NCBI RefSeq assembly: GCF_022843985.1
Contig: NZ_JALHMP010000025.1
Location: 1 to 64,000, forward strand
Origin: Phreatobacter sp.
GTDB taxonomy: Bacteria > Pseudomonadota > Alphaproteobacteria > Rhizobiales > Phreatobacteraceae
Reading direction: 5' to 3'
Length of the DNA: 64,000 nucleotides
In this document: piece by piece, positions 1-8,340 of the stretch
Layout of the letters: each line of letters starts with the position of its first letter
How positions within the stretch are numbered: the stretch's first letter is position 1
Translations under genes and position numbers: made by a program
The notes under the pieces: model-generated
Seen by the model: the letters and a program-made list of their open reading frames with translations, nothing else
Told to the model about the DNA's origin: nothing
The model's database searches: none

Positions 1-269
1 GGGCCGCCGGGGCGGGCGCCGCCGGGACGCGGGCCGGGCGGCGGGGCATCGCCCTTGTGACGGAAGACGAGGCGGCCCTTGTCGAGATCGTAGGGCGTCA
101 TCTCCACCGTCACGCGATCGCCGACCAGCGTCTTGATGCGGTTCTTCTTCATCTTCCCGGCCGTGTAGACGACGACCATGTGCCCGTTGTCCAGTTCAAC
201 GCGGAACCGGGCGTCGGGCATGACCTCCGTCACCTTGCCTTCGAAATTGAGGACGTCTTCCTTCGCCAT
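1..269 (-). CDS. infA: Translation initiation factor IF-1 (3' end beyond window)
   Basis: IF-1 binds the A site of the 30S subunit during translation initiation. The protein starts [11 protein letters not shown] and keeps the single S1/OB-fold core, with the signature GKMKKNRI at residues 39-45 and the core ending RLVFRHK near residue 72. E. coli IF-1 ends at about this point. Here the frame continues into a Pro/Gly/Arg-rich tail that leaves the window at residue 89 without a stop, so the tail length is unknown. Such a tail is unusual and could be a lineage-specific extension. The ATG at 269 is the only sensible start. The identification is firm; only the 3' end is missing. Confidence 0.95.
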   Translation of the reverse strand, partial: MAKEDVLNFEGKVTEVMPDARFRVELDNGHMVVVYTAGKMKKNRIKTLVGDRVTVEMTPYDLDKGRLVFRHKGDAPPPGPRPGGARPGG

Positions 270-660
270 AAGCTCGGCTTCTCCGTCGTTGCGCCGGCGG
301 TCCCGGCGCAGAAAACCCCGGCGAAGCGGATCTTCCGCTCGATGCCAGGGTTCGCGTCATACAGAATTTGTCGACGCGGGACCACCCTCTTGCCGCCGTT
401 ACATCCGCGGTCGGCTGGATGAGGTGATCTCGCGTCAGGCCGAGATGCTCGCCGGAACACCGCCCTGCCGGTCGGCAGCGCATGATGTCCGGCGGGAACC
501 GCCGTGCCGTCTCGAACGTGGCGGGCTGCAACAGGCTCCCGAGGGACAAGGTTGCGCGCATCGCCGGAGAGGCAGGCCGCGTCGGCCGGTGATCAGGAGA
601 TGGGGGCTCGCGGCGGGAATGCAAGGGGCGAGGTGGTGGGCATCGCCACAAGCCGCATGG
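270..660. other. Gene-free stretch upstream of infA
   Basis: No frame here resembles a protein family: the open frames are low-complexity Arg/Pro/Ala translations typical of shadows in GC-rich DNA. It must hold the infA leader and promoter on the - strand, but I could not pick a convincing -35/-10 pair. No tRNA-like or terminator-like fold was noticed. Confidence 0.5.
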
Positions 661-1035
661 TCACGCGCGCGCCGGACCAGCGGCTGGCGCTGCTTGGCGC
701 GGCTTCCGGCGGCGCGCCTCTTCCGTCTCGCCAAGGCCGTCGAGCGCCACGGGTCTGTGGTCGGGGAACTCGACCGTGAGCTTCAGCTTGCCACCCATGG
801 CTTCCACGTAGTTGGCGAGCGTCGAAATGAGCAAGTCGCTCTGGCGCTCATACTTGGCCACGGTCGCTTGCTGGACGCCGAGCACATCGGCCAAATGGAC
901 CTGTGTCATGGCCTTGGCCTTCCGCAGCTCCTGAAGCGTCAGATATTCGGCATGCAGCCCCTCGGCTTCTGCTTCGACCCGCGCGCGGCGGTCCGCGTCC
1001 AGCGCGGCCATCTTGTCCCGCAGAGTGCGTGCCAT
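661..1035 (-). CDS. Xre-family antitoxin of a HigBA-like pair
   Basis: Predicted antitoxin and autorepressor, 124 residues. A helix-turn-helix covers roughly residues 33-72 (LQELRKAKAMTQ, then LADVLGVQQATVAKYE), followed by a short segment ending in an Arg/Ala/Pro-rich tail. It follows the toxin gene directly. A GTG at 1044 would overlap the toxin stop, but the ATG at 1035 is preferred because AAGGAG lies eight bases upstream. Toxin-first order with the Xre antitoxin second is the HigBA arrangement. It probably binds the palindrome at 1410-1423. The low-complexity C-terminus is odd and may reflect a shifted 3' end. Confidence 0.82.
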   Translation of the reverse strand: MARTLRDKMAALDADRRARVEAEAEGLHAEYLTLQELRKAKAMTQVHLADVLGVQQATVAKYERQSDLLISTLANYVEAMGGKLKLTVEFPDHRPVALDGLGETEEARRRKPRQAAPAAGPARA

Positions 1036-1040
1036 GGCCT

Positions 1041-1391
1041 TCACTCCTTTCTCGCCAAGTGGCGGTCGAATCTTTCATCGGCGCGGGCGATCAACTGCTT
1101 GTAGAAGCGCTTCTCGCTCACTCCCGACTTGTCCCCGCCGACAAGCAGGATCGCTTGCCGGTCAGGATCGAAGGCGAAGGCGACGCGCCACACGCCGTCG
1201 TCGGCGTTGCAGCGCAGTTCCTTCATGTTGACGTGCCGCGAGCCGACCAGCGTATCGGCGTGTGGCCTGCCCAAAGACGGTCCCTCCCGTTCCAGAAGGA
1301 CCAGACGCGCAAGGATGGCGTCCTGCACGGCCGGCGACAGTTCATCGAACTCCGGTTCAAACTCATCGGCGAACGTGACTGTCCATGGCAT
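1041..1391 (-). CDS. RelE/HigB-like toxin (Gp49-like, DUF891 type)
   Basis: Probable mRNA interferase toxin of a type II toxin-antitoxin pair, 116 residues. It shows the compact RelE/ParE-superfamily layout: an N-terminal helix pair (FEPEFDELSPAVQDAIL), a strand with HVNMKELR, then DGVWRVAFAFDP and a C-terminal SEKRFYKQLIARAD helix. This layout is typical of the phage Gp49-like HigB branch. Its stop sits six bases from the start of the antitoxin gene, so the two are translated together. The promoter and a perfect palindrome lie just upstream. Family assignment is confident; ribosome-dependent cleavage is inferred from the family. Confidence 0.82.
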   Translation of the reverse strand: MPWTVTFADEFEPEFDELSPAVQDAILARLVLLEREGPSLGRPHADTLVGSRHVNMKELRCNADDGVWRVAFAFDPDRQAILLVGGDKSGVSEKRFYKQLIARADERFDRHLARKE

Positions 1392-1409
1392 CCGCCACCT
1401 ATGCGTCGG

Positions 1410-1442
1410 AAGCTATATAGCTTTGAAGAACTATTCTGACAA
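1410..1442 (-). promoter_or_regulatory. Promoter and palindromic operator of the HigBA-like operon
   Basis: On the - strand TTGTCA (1442-1437) and TATATA (1419-1414) are separated by exactly 17 bases, a near-consensus sigma-70 promoter. The perfect 14-base palindrome AAGCTATATAGCTT (1410-1423) covers the -10 box, so a bound antitoxin would block RNA polymerase. This is the expected layout for autoregulation. Confidence 0.72.
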
Positions 1443-1578
1443 TGGCGACTGTCGTTCCCGGCCGGCCCTCCGGTTTCAAACGGAAACCCTGCCGCGCCCG
1501 CACGGCGTGGACGCGGGCAACCCGGCGGTCTAGCCTCCGCCTGCTCCCGTTCAACCTTCCATAGAGCGATTCGCCTCC

Positions 1579-3768
1579 ATGCGCGCGAGCGCCCTGCCTT
1601 CGCCCTCCGACAGCCCGCTGGAGACCCTGACGGGCACCATCGAGCGCGTCACCTTCCACTCCCCCGCGACGGGATTCGCGGTGCTGAAGGTGCGCGTCCG
1701 CGGCAAGCCGCAGCCGGTCGCCATCGTCGGCACCACCGCGGCAGTGGCGGCCGGCGAGATGATGACGGCCGAGGGCTCCTGGGTGAACGACCGCACCCAC
1801 GGCCTGCAGTTCAAGGCGACACGCCTTGTCACGGCACCGCCCGCCTCCAAGGACGGCATCGAGCGCTATCTCGCCTCCGGCGCCATCAAGGGCATCGGCA
1901 TCGCCACCGCCCACAAGATCGTCCAGGCCTTCGGCAAGCGCACCTTCGCGGTGCTGGACCACGAGCCGCACCGCCTCAAGGAGGTCGTCGGCCTCACCGA
2001 GGCCCGCATCCGCCGCATCACCGAGAGCTGGACCGAGGACCGCATCGTCCGCGACCTCGGCGTCTTCCTGCAGGAACACGGCCTCGGCCTCGGACAGGCC
2101 GCCCGCGTCTTCCGGGCGCTCGGCACCGAGGCCATCGGCCTCATCCGCCAGGACCCCTACCGGCTCGCCCGCGATGTCCGGGGCATCGGCTTCCTCACCG
2201 CCGACCAGGTGGCGATGTCGCTGGGCCTGGCCCGCGACGCGCCGGAGCGCCTCCGCGCCGGCATCACCTATGCCCTGCAGGAGGCCCGCGACGACGGCCA
2301 TACCGGCCTGCCGCGCGACGAGGCGGTGGCGCTCGCCGCCCGCCTGCTCGACGGCGACACCGCGCGGATCGAGGAGGCCGCGGCCGCCGAAATCGCCGCC
2401 CGCAACCTCGTCGCCGACACGATCGGCGGCGAACCGCACCTCTTCCTGAAGGACCTGCACCGCGCCGAGAGCATCATCGCCGAGCGGCTGCGCGACCTCG
2501 CCAGGGGCTCGCCGCCCTGGGGCCAGATCGACCTCGCGACGGAAGTGCCGCGCGTCGAGGCGCGCACAGGCAAGGCCCTCGCCCCCTCCCAGCGCGAGGC
2601 CCTGGCGACCATCCTCTCCGCCAAGGTCTCGGTCATCACCGGCGGCCCCGGCGTCGGCAAGACGACGCTGCTCGACACCATCCTCAAGCTGCTGACCCGG
2701 CAGGACATCTCGGTGACGCTGGCCGCCCCGACGGGGCGCGCCGCCAAGCGCATGACCGAGCAGACCGGCATCGAGGCCAAGACCATCCACCGCCTGCTCG
2801 AGATCGACCCGGAATTCGGCGCCTTCTCGCGCGGCCGCGAGAACCTCATCGCCTGCGACCTCCTCGTGGTGGACGAGACCTCCATGGTCGACGTTCCACT
2901 GATGCTGGCGCTGGTCGAGGCGCTGCCCGCCGATGCCGGCCTGCTGCTCGTCGGCGATGTCGACCAGCTGCCGCCGGTGGGCCCCGGCCAGGCGCTCGCC
3001 GACATCATCGCCTCGGGCCTCGTGCCGGTGGCGCGGCTGACGGAGGTCTTCCGCCAGGCGGAGGCCAGCCGCATCATCGCCACCGCCCACCGCATCAACC
3101 GCGGCGAGATGCCGGAAGCCGTGCCGGCCGGCGCCGAGAGTGACTTCTACTGGGTCGAGGCGACGACGCCCGAGAGCGGCCTCGCCAAGATCATCGAGAT
3201 GGTGAAGGAGCGCATCCCGCGCCGCTTCGGCCTCGACCCCATGCGCGACGTGCAGGTGCTGGCGCCGATGAACAAGGGCGTGCTCGGCGCTCGCAACCTC
3301 AATATCGAGCTGCAGAAGGTGTTGAACCCGCCCGCCGGCCGCTCCATCGAGCGCTACGGCTGGACCTATGCCGCCGGCGACCGGGTCATGCAGACCGCCA
3401 ACGACTATGACCGCGACGTCTTCAACGGCGATCTCGGCCAGGTGCTGCGCATCGACCCCGAGGAGGGCGAGCTCGTCGCCCTCTTTGACGGAAGGCAGGT
3501 CTCCTATTCCTTCGGCGACCTTGAGAACCTGATGCCGGCCTATGCCACCACCATCCACAAGAGCCAGGGTTCGGAATATCCGGCGGTGGTCATCCCGGTG
3601 ACGACGCAGCACTACGCCATGCTCGCCCGCAACCTCATCTACACCGCCGTGACGCGCGGCCGGTCGCTGGTGGTCATGGTCGGCGAGAGCCGCGCCCTGC
3701 GGATCGCGGTGGACGGCGGCCGCATGAAGCCGCGCGTGACCAAGCTCCGGGAATGGTTGACGGGGTAG
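1579..3768 (+). CDS. recD2: RecD2-family ATP-dependent DNA helicase
   Basis: SF1B 5'-3' DNA helicase, 729 residues, of the RecD2/YrrC type that works outside RecBCD. The N-terminal OB-like part (ETLTGTIERVTFHSP) leads into helix-hairpin-helix modules (YLASGAIKGIGIATAHKI). Walker A is GGPGVGKTT near residue 355, Walker B is LLVVDETSMVD near 430, and the C-terminal UvrD_C2-like motif is TTIHKSQGSEYPAV near 655. RecD2 proteins act in DNA repair and replication-fork maintenance. The gene stands alone, divergent from the HigBA-like operon. The ATG at 1579 is the first start in frame; no strong ribosome-binding site is visible. Length matches the family. Confidence 0.93.
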   Translation: MRASALPSPSDSPLETLTGTIERVTFHSPATGFAVLKVRVRGKPQPVAIVGTTAAVAAGEMMTAEGSWVNDRTHGLQFKATRLVTAPPASKDGIERYLASGAIKGIGIATAHKIVQAFGKRTFAVLDHEPHRLKEVVGLTEARIRRITESWTEDRIVRDLGVFLQEHGLGLGQAARVFRALGTEAIGLIRQDPYRLARDVRGIGFLTADQVAMSLGLARDAPERLRAGITYALQEARDDGHTGLPRDEAVALAARLLDGDTARIEEAAAAEIAARNLVADTIGGEPHLFLKDLHRAESIIAERLRDLARGSPPWGQIDLATEVPRVEARTGKALAPSQREALATILSAKVSVITGGPGVGKTTLLDTILKLLTRQDISVTLAAPTGRAAKRMTEQTGIEAKTIHRLLEIDPEFGAFSRGRENLIACDLLVVDETSMVDVPLMLALVEALPADAGLLLVGDVDQLPPVGPGQALADIIASGLVPVARLTEVFRQAEASRIIATAHRINRGEMPEAVPAGAESDFYWVEATTPESGLAKIIEMVKERIPRRFGLDPMRDVQVLAPMNKGVLGARNLNIELQKVLNPPAGRSIERYGWTYAAGDRVMQTANDYDRDVFNGDLGQVLRIDPEEGELVALFDGRQVSYSFGDLENLMPAYATTIHKSQGSEYPAVVIPVTTQHYAMLARNLIYTAVTRGRSLVVMVGESRALRIAVDGGRMKPRVTKLREWLTG

Positions 3769-3832
3769 GGGTTCGTCGCATGACTTCAGTGCGTCCGTCG
3801 TGCAACGCATGGGTTCTCACGCCGCCCCATCC

Positions 3833-3920
3833 GTCATGCCCGGGCTTGTCCCGGGCATCCACGACTTGAACATCGCCCTTCGAGGAATTCGTGGATGCCC
3901 GGCACGAGGCCGGGCATGAC
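3833..3920. repeat. 88-bp dispersed palindromic element, copy A
   Basis: A two-hairpin intergenic element. The outer arms begin GTCATGCCCGGG and end CCGGGCATGAC, and the inner arms are ATCCACGA and TCGTGGAT around an asymmetric core. Related copies occur at 30705, 41549 and 43564, and a half copy at 41345. It lies in the recD2-tauE spacer. The rest of 3769-3994 shows nothing else. Confidence 0.85.
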
Positions 3921-3994
3921 GCGGTGAGGTTCCGATGGCCGCGCGGGGAGGGTGCGGGTGGGGCCTTCGGCCTTCATCCTGCCGACGCCGCTCC

Positions 3995-4738
3995 TCACAG
4001 CAGCGGCTTCACCGCCAGATGCGCGCCGAGCAGCATCAGCCCGATCATGAACCACTTCCGGAAGGCCGCGGGGCTGATGCGCGCGCGGATCGCCTGTCCG
4101 AGCGCCATGCCGAGCAGAGCCGGAGCGAGCATGGCGAGCGAGGTCAGCGCCGTGCCGCCCGCCAGCACGCCCTCGCTGAACAGGCCGACGCCGAGCGCCA
4201 CGGTGGCGACGAGGAAGGTGATGCCGAGGGCCTGGACCAGGTCGTCCTTCTCCAGCCCCAGCGCCTGCAGATAGGGCACCGAGGGCATGACGAAGATGCC
4301 CGTCCCCGCCGAGACCACCCCGGTCATCAGCCCGACGACCGGCGACAGGAAGGGCTCGGCGCGGGAAGGCACCCGCGGGCGCAGCGGCGACAGGCCGAGC
4401 CCGGCATAGAGCATCAGCACGAGGCCCAGCGCCACCGAGGCATGACCGGCCGAGGCGCCTGTGATGATGCCGGTCCCGAGCCATGTCCCCACGGCGAGCC
4501 CGGCCAGCAGGGTGGCGAGCCGCCGCGTCAGCGGCCACAGGTTCGGCCCTGCCGCCACCTGCCAGACATTGGTGAGCAGCGAGGGCACCAGCATCCACGC
4601 GGCGGCGAGCGCCGGCGCCATGAACAGGCTGAGCAGGCCGACCGCGATGGTCGGCAGGCCGAGCCCGATGACGCCCTTGACGAGGCCGGCGACGACGAAG
4701 ACGGCGGTGGCGAGGGCGAGCATGGCCATGCGGGGCAT
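3995..4738 (-). CDS. TauE/SafE family membrane permease
   Basis: Predicted inner-membrane anion exporter, 247 residues, of the sulfite exporter TauE/SafE (DUF81) family. The sequence is hydrophobic throughout, with about eight membrane segments. It has the family's duplicated motifs: GLVKGVIGLGLPTIAVG near the start and SPVVGLMTGVVSAGTGIF in the middle. Members move sulfite, sulfoacetate or related C1-C2 anions; the substrate here cannot be read from sequence. It faces the ArsR-type regulator gene across a 140-base divergent spacer, so that regulator may control it. The length is normal for the family. Confidence 0.88.
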   Translation of the reverse strand: MPRMAMLALATAVFVVAGLVKGVIGLGLPTIAVGLLSLFMAPALAAAWMLVPSLLTNVWQVAAGPNLWPLTRRLATLLAGLAVGTWLGTGIITGASAGHASVALGLVLMLYAGLGLSPLRPRVPSRAEPFLSPVVGLMTGVVSAGTGIFVMPSVPYLQALGLEKDDLVQALGITFLVATVALGVGLFSEGVLAGGTALTSLAMLAPALLGMALGQAIRARISPAAFRKWFMIGLMLLGAHLAVKPLL

Positions 4739-4878
4739 CCTGACTGCGAAAGCCGACGGACGCCACGATCCACCGGTGCGGAGGCCCGATGCTTCGGCGG
4801 AGGACGAAGCAATCGCGCCTTGACCGGTGTAGCCTGTCCTCGGCTGCGGGACATCCCGCCGCCACGGGGAAGCGTCGC

Positions 4879-5601
4879 ATGAAGGAAGGTCCGTCCATCG
4901 CCGCCGTCGCCGCCCTGATCGGCGATCCCGCCCGCGCCAACATGCTCGGCGCGCTGATGGCCGGCCGCGCCCTCACCGCCGGCGAACTCGCCCGCGAGGC
5001 CGGCGTCAGCGCCCCCACCGCCAGCGGCCATCTGGCGCGCCTCGGCCAGGCCGGCCTCGTCCTCGTCGAGGCCCAGGGCCGCCATCGCTATTTCCGCCTC
5101 TCGGGGCCCGACGTCGCCCATGTCCTCGAGGGGCTGATGGGGCTCGCCGCCCGCACCGGTCGCCTGAGGACCCGTCCCGGCCCGCGCGATCCGGCCCTGC
5201 GCCGGGCCCGCACCTGCTGGGACCACATGGCGGGCGAATGGGCGGTGCGCCTCTACGAGGCTTTCCTCGCCGACGGGCGCCTCGCAGCGGCGGCGGGTCA
5301 GGTCAGCCTGACGGCGGCCGGCCGCAGCTTCTTCCGGGCCGAGGGCATCGATGTCGCCGCCCTGGAGACGACCCGCCGGCCGCTCTGCCGCGCCTGCCTG
5401 GACTGGAGCGAACGCCGGCCGCATCTCGGCGGCGGGCTGGGTCGCGCCATTCTCGACCATGCCGTGGCGCGCCACTGGGTCCGCCCCACGGCTGAAAGCC
5501 GTGCCCTGGCCGTGACCCCGCCCGGGCTGGCAGCGCTGCGCCGGTGGGCCGCAAATGCTGACAAGCCGCTGCCGGCCACCATCGCCGCGACCGGGCCCTG
5601 A
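4879..5601 (+). CDS. ArsR-type winged-helix transcriptional regulator
   Basis: DNA-binding regulator, 240 residues. The N-terminal winged helix (IGDPARANMLGALMAGRALTAGEL, then GVSAPTASGHLARL as recognition helix) is ArsR-like. The long C-terminal half carries Cys residues in RPLCRACLDWSERR and resembles the extended ArsR-like regulators of about 230 residues seen in Proteobacteria. Metal or thiol sensing through those cysteines is possible but unproven. The ATG at 4879 begins MKEGPSIAAVAAL, where the domain begins; upstream in-frame codons only add a low-complexity leader. It is divergent from the TauE/SafE gene, its most likely target. Confidence 0.83.
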   Translation: MKEGPSIAAVAALIGDPARANMLGALMAGRALTAGELAREAGVSAPTASGHLARLGQAGLVLVEAQGRHRYFRLSGPDVAHVLEGLMGLAARTGRLRTRPGPRDPALRRARTCWDHMAGEWAVRLYEAFLADGRLAAAAGQVSLTAAGRSFFRAEGIDVAALETTRRPLCRACLDWSERRPHLGGGLGRAILDHAVARHWVRPTAESRALAVTPPGLAALRRWAANADKPLPATIAATGP

Positions 5602-5643
5602 CCATGCCGCAGCGGGATCCCGGGCGGCCCCCCGGCATCCGCC

Positions 5644-8256
5644 TCAGCGCGGCGGCTTCGGCGCCGGTTTGCCTGGCCCGGGGGCCTGAGCAGGCGCCAG
5701 CGCTTCCGCAGCGGCAGCAGCCTTCTCGGCCTCCGCCGGCGGCGCCGCCGTCGCCTGCACGTTCTGCACCGGCGGCGCGATGATGATGCCGTTGCGGCGG
5801 AAGCGGCTGAGGATGGCCAGCTGCAGGTCCGAACGCGTCGTCAGCGCATATTCGACATTGGTGACGACGCCGCGCAGCTCGAATTCCAGCCCGTTATCGC
5901 CGAAGCGCATGAGGAAGACCCGCGGCGGCGGGTCCTGCACGATGAAGCGGTTCTCGCAGGCCGCGGCGATCATCTGGTCGCGCACCAGGTCCGGGTCGGA
6001 ATCATAGGCGACGCGGACGGGGACGGTGATCCGGCTCAGCGTGTTCGACAGCGTCCAGTTCTTGACGACGCCGGTGATGAGCTCGGCATTGGGCAGGATG
6101 ACGGTGGCGCGGTCGAAGGTCTCGATCTCCGTCGAGCGGACCGAGATCTTCCTGACATGGCCTTCCTCGCCCTTCACGACGATGGAATCGCCCACCCGGA
6201 TCGGCCGCTCGGCGAGCAGGATCAGGCCGGAGACGAAATTCTGCACGATGGACTGCAGGCCGAAGCCGATACCCACCGACAGGGCGCCGGCGATGATGGT
6301 GATGTTGGACAGGTCGAGGCCCATCTGGCGCAGGACCAGGCTCCCCACCAGCGCGAAGGCGGCATAGCCGACGATCGTGCCGACGGAGTTCTGCAGGCCC
6401 GAGTCCATGCCCGTCCGCGGCAGGACCTTGTCGCGCAGCCAGCTCAGCACCGCCCGCGCCACGATGATGCCGATGGTCAGGATCACGCCCGCGCCGAGAA
6501 GCGTGACGGTGAGGGCATAGAGCTCGGCGAAGCGGATCCCGAAGAAGGCATCGTCCAGCGAGGCGGCCGCGCCGCTGAAGCCCCAGGGACCGAAAACCGC
6601 GAGGGCGGAGGCGAGCAGCACCATGACCTGCAGGGCACCGCCGAACAGCGTGCCGATGAGGTCGAGCCGGTCCGGGCGGATGCCGATGGCGGCGGAGAGC
6701 GCGCGTCCGCGCACCGTCGAGGGGCCGAACCATTCGGCGATGATGGCGTCGAGAAAGGCCAGGACCATCACCGTGATGGCGGCGATGACGACGGCCCCGG
6801 CGATGCGGCTGGCGATGAAGGCGGCGAGCGCCGTATAGCCGGCGACAAGGGCCACCGTGATGAGCGAGAGCGCGACCCAGAGCGCCGGCCGCGTCCAGGC
6901 CCAGGGCGGCGCCATGACCGGCTGGGTCGATTCCGGAACGCCGCCATCCTCGCTCTCGACGTGACGCTGGGTGGTGCCGCGGAGGAACAGGTAGCCCACC
7001 ACGGCGATGCCGAAGGCGGTCAGGCCGGTGACGAAGACCGTGACGGCGACCGGCGCGATCATCACCCGGGCGAAGGCCAGCACCACGATGCCGATGGCGA
7101 GGATCCAGGCGGCGGCCCTGACCGACGAGAACACCGCCTCGGCGAAGGCATCAGGCAGATCCACCAGCCGGTAGGCGGGGGCGCCGGGCGCCATGACGGC
7201 CTGCATGACGCCGCGCGTGACGGAAATGATCAGCACGGCGAAGAACAGCGCCCAGGGAATCGGCTGGGCGCGCGGCAGGACGAGGTCGAAGTTCTGGACG
7301 ATGAGCAGCGGGCTGGCGGCAAGGATCGGCAGCACGAGCGAGCGCTCCAGGGCGGTCCGGATCGCCGCCTTGATGCGCGCCAGCGGTGAGGCCGGCACGT
7401 CGGCCGGGCTGGCATAGAGCCCGTAGCGCCGGGCCTGGCGATAGAGCGAAAAGAGGATCAGCGCGACGATCAGGCCGAGACCGAGCGCCGCGGCGATCCG
7501 GCTGACGCCCGCAACCTGCGTCAGGTGATACCACCAGTCCTCGGCCATGAACCGCGCCGACATGCCGAGCCGCGGCAGGGCCTCGGACAATTGCAGCCAG
7601 AAGCGTGGGTCGATGATGGGGATGGAGCGCTCGAAGAGCTGCGCGGTGAAGAGCTGGCGCCGGCGGTCGGTGATGCGCTCGCCGATCTGGTCGACCCGCA
7701 CCTGCTGCACCCTGAGCGCCTTCACCCGCGCATCGAGCTCGCCGACCGCCCGCGTCTGCTCGTCGCGCTGCTGGCGCGCCTCGGCCGATTCGGCGGGCGC
7801 GCCTTCGGCAGGCTTGGGGCCGAGCTGGTTCAGGCGGTCGCGGGCCTCGGTGAGGCGCGGCTCGATCTGCGCGATGGCATCAGCCAGGGTTTGCCGGACC
7901 GGTTCGAGTCGGCTGCGCAGGGCCGCCAGTTCGGCCTCGGCGAGCGGACGTTCCAGCGAGGCCTCGGATTGGTCGAGGGTCACCCGCGCCTGATCGAGCG
8001 CCGTCTGCGCTGCGGCGGTCGTAGGCGTCTGGACGGGAGCCGTCTGCGCTGCGGCGGCCGCAGGCGTCTGGACGGGAGCCGGCTGCGCCACGGCCGGCGG
8101 TGTCGCCGCGGCCGGCGGCGCGGTCTGGGCGTGTGTCGGGAAAGCCAGGGCCGTCGCGACCATGGCCGCCAGGGCCAAGCCGATCCAGCGCCCCGCGGAA
8201 GGCGCGGCACGGCAGCGGCTGGACGGTGTCGGGGCGAGGGCAGCTGGGAAGGGCAT
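5644..8256 (-). CDS. Large MscS-type mechanosensitive channel with DUF3772-like N-terminus
   Basis: Inner-membrane mechanosensitive channel subunit, 870 residues, far longer than E. coli MscS (286). A signal peptide (cleavage near AFPTHAQ) is followed by an Ala/Pro/Gln-rich stretch with a short internal duplication (APVQTP repeated) and a periplasmic coiled-coil DUF3772-like region. About ten membrane segments follow. The MscS pore and beta domain lie at about residues 640-800 (GLQSIVQNFVSGLILLAERPIRVGDSI), with an Ala/Pro-rich tail. Such large forms resemble MscK/YbdG-type proteins and release solutes under hypo-osmotic stress. The gene is monocistronic, 84 bases from the AsmA gene stop. Confidence 0.92.
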   Translation of the reverse strand: MPFPAALAPTPSSRCRAAPSAGRWIGLALAAMVATALAFPTHAQTAPPAAATPPAVAQPAPVQTPAAAAAQTAPVQTPTTAAAQTALDQARVTLDQSEASLERPLAEAELAALRSRLEPVRQTLADAIAQIEPRLTEARDRLNQLGPKPAEGAPAESAEARQQRDEQTRAVGELDARVKALRVQQVRVDQIGERITDRRRQLFTAQLFERSIPIIDPRFWLQLSEALPRLGMSARFMAEDWWYHLTQVAGVSRIAAALGLGLIVALILFSLYRQARRYGLYASPADVPASPLARIKAAIRTALERSLVLPILAASPLLIVQNFDLVLPRAQPIPWALFFAVLIISVTRGVMQAVMAPGAPAYRLVDLPDAFAEAVFSSVRAAAWILAIGIVVLAFARVMIAPVAVTVFVTGLTAFGIAVVGYLFLRGTTQRHVESEDGGVPESTQPVMAPPWAWTRPALWVALSLITVALVAGYTALAAFIASRIAGAVVIAAITVMVLAFLDAIIAEWFGPSTVRGRALSAAIGIRPDRLDLIGTLFGGALQVMVLLASALAVFGPWGFSGAAASLDDAFFGIRFAELYALTVTLLGAGVILTIGIIVARAVLSWLRDKVLPRTGMDSGLQNSVGTIVGYAAFALVGSLVLRQMGLDLSNITIIAGALSVGIGFGLQSIVQNFVSGLILLAERPIRVGDSIVVKGEEGHVRKISVRSTEIETFDRATVILPNAELITGVVKNWTLSNTLSRITVPVRVAYDSDPDLVRDQMIAAACENRFIVQDPPPRVFLMRFGDNGLEFELRGVVTNVEYALTTRSDLQLAILSRFRRNGIIIAPPVQNVQATAAPPAEAEKAAAAAEALAPAQAPGPGKPAPKPPR

Positions 8257-8340
8257 GGCGACTCTGGCAGGCGAATCGGGACAGGCACCGTGATACCGAA
8301 ACCCTCGCAGATCGCCATCCCCTGGAGGAGAGGCGAAGCG

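Noticed and set aside
178-1104. 308-residue + strand frame over the infA-HigBA region
   Set aside because: It is low-complexity and antisense to two recognisable toxin-antitoxin genes and to infA.
1399-3810. 803-residue open frame on the - strand opposite recD2
   Set aside because: It is an antisense shadow: Arg/Gly/Asp-rich, with no family motifs, while the + strand frame has complete helicase motifs. The same applies to the long frames opposite uvrB (37347-39122), the TRAP permease (58566-60455) and the binding protein (51212-52867).
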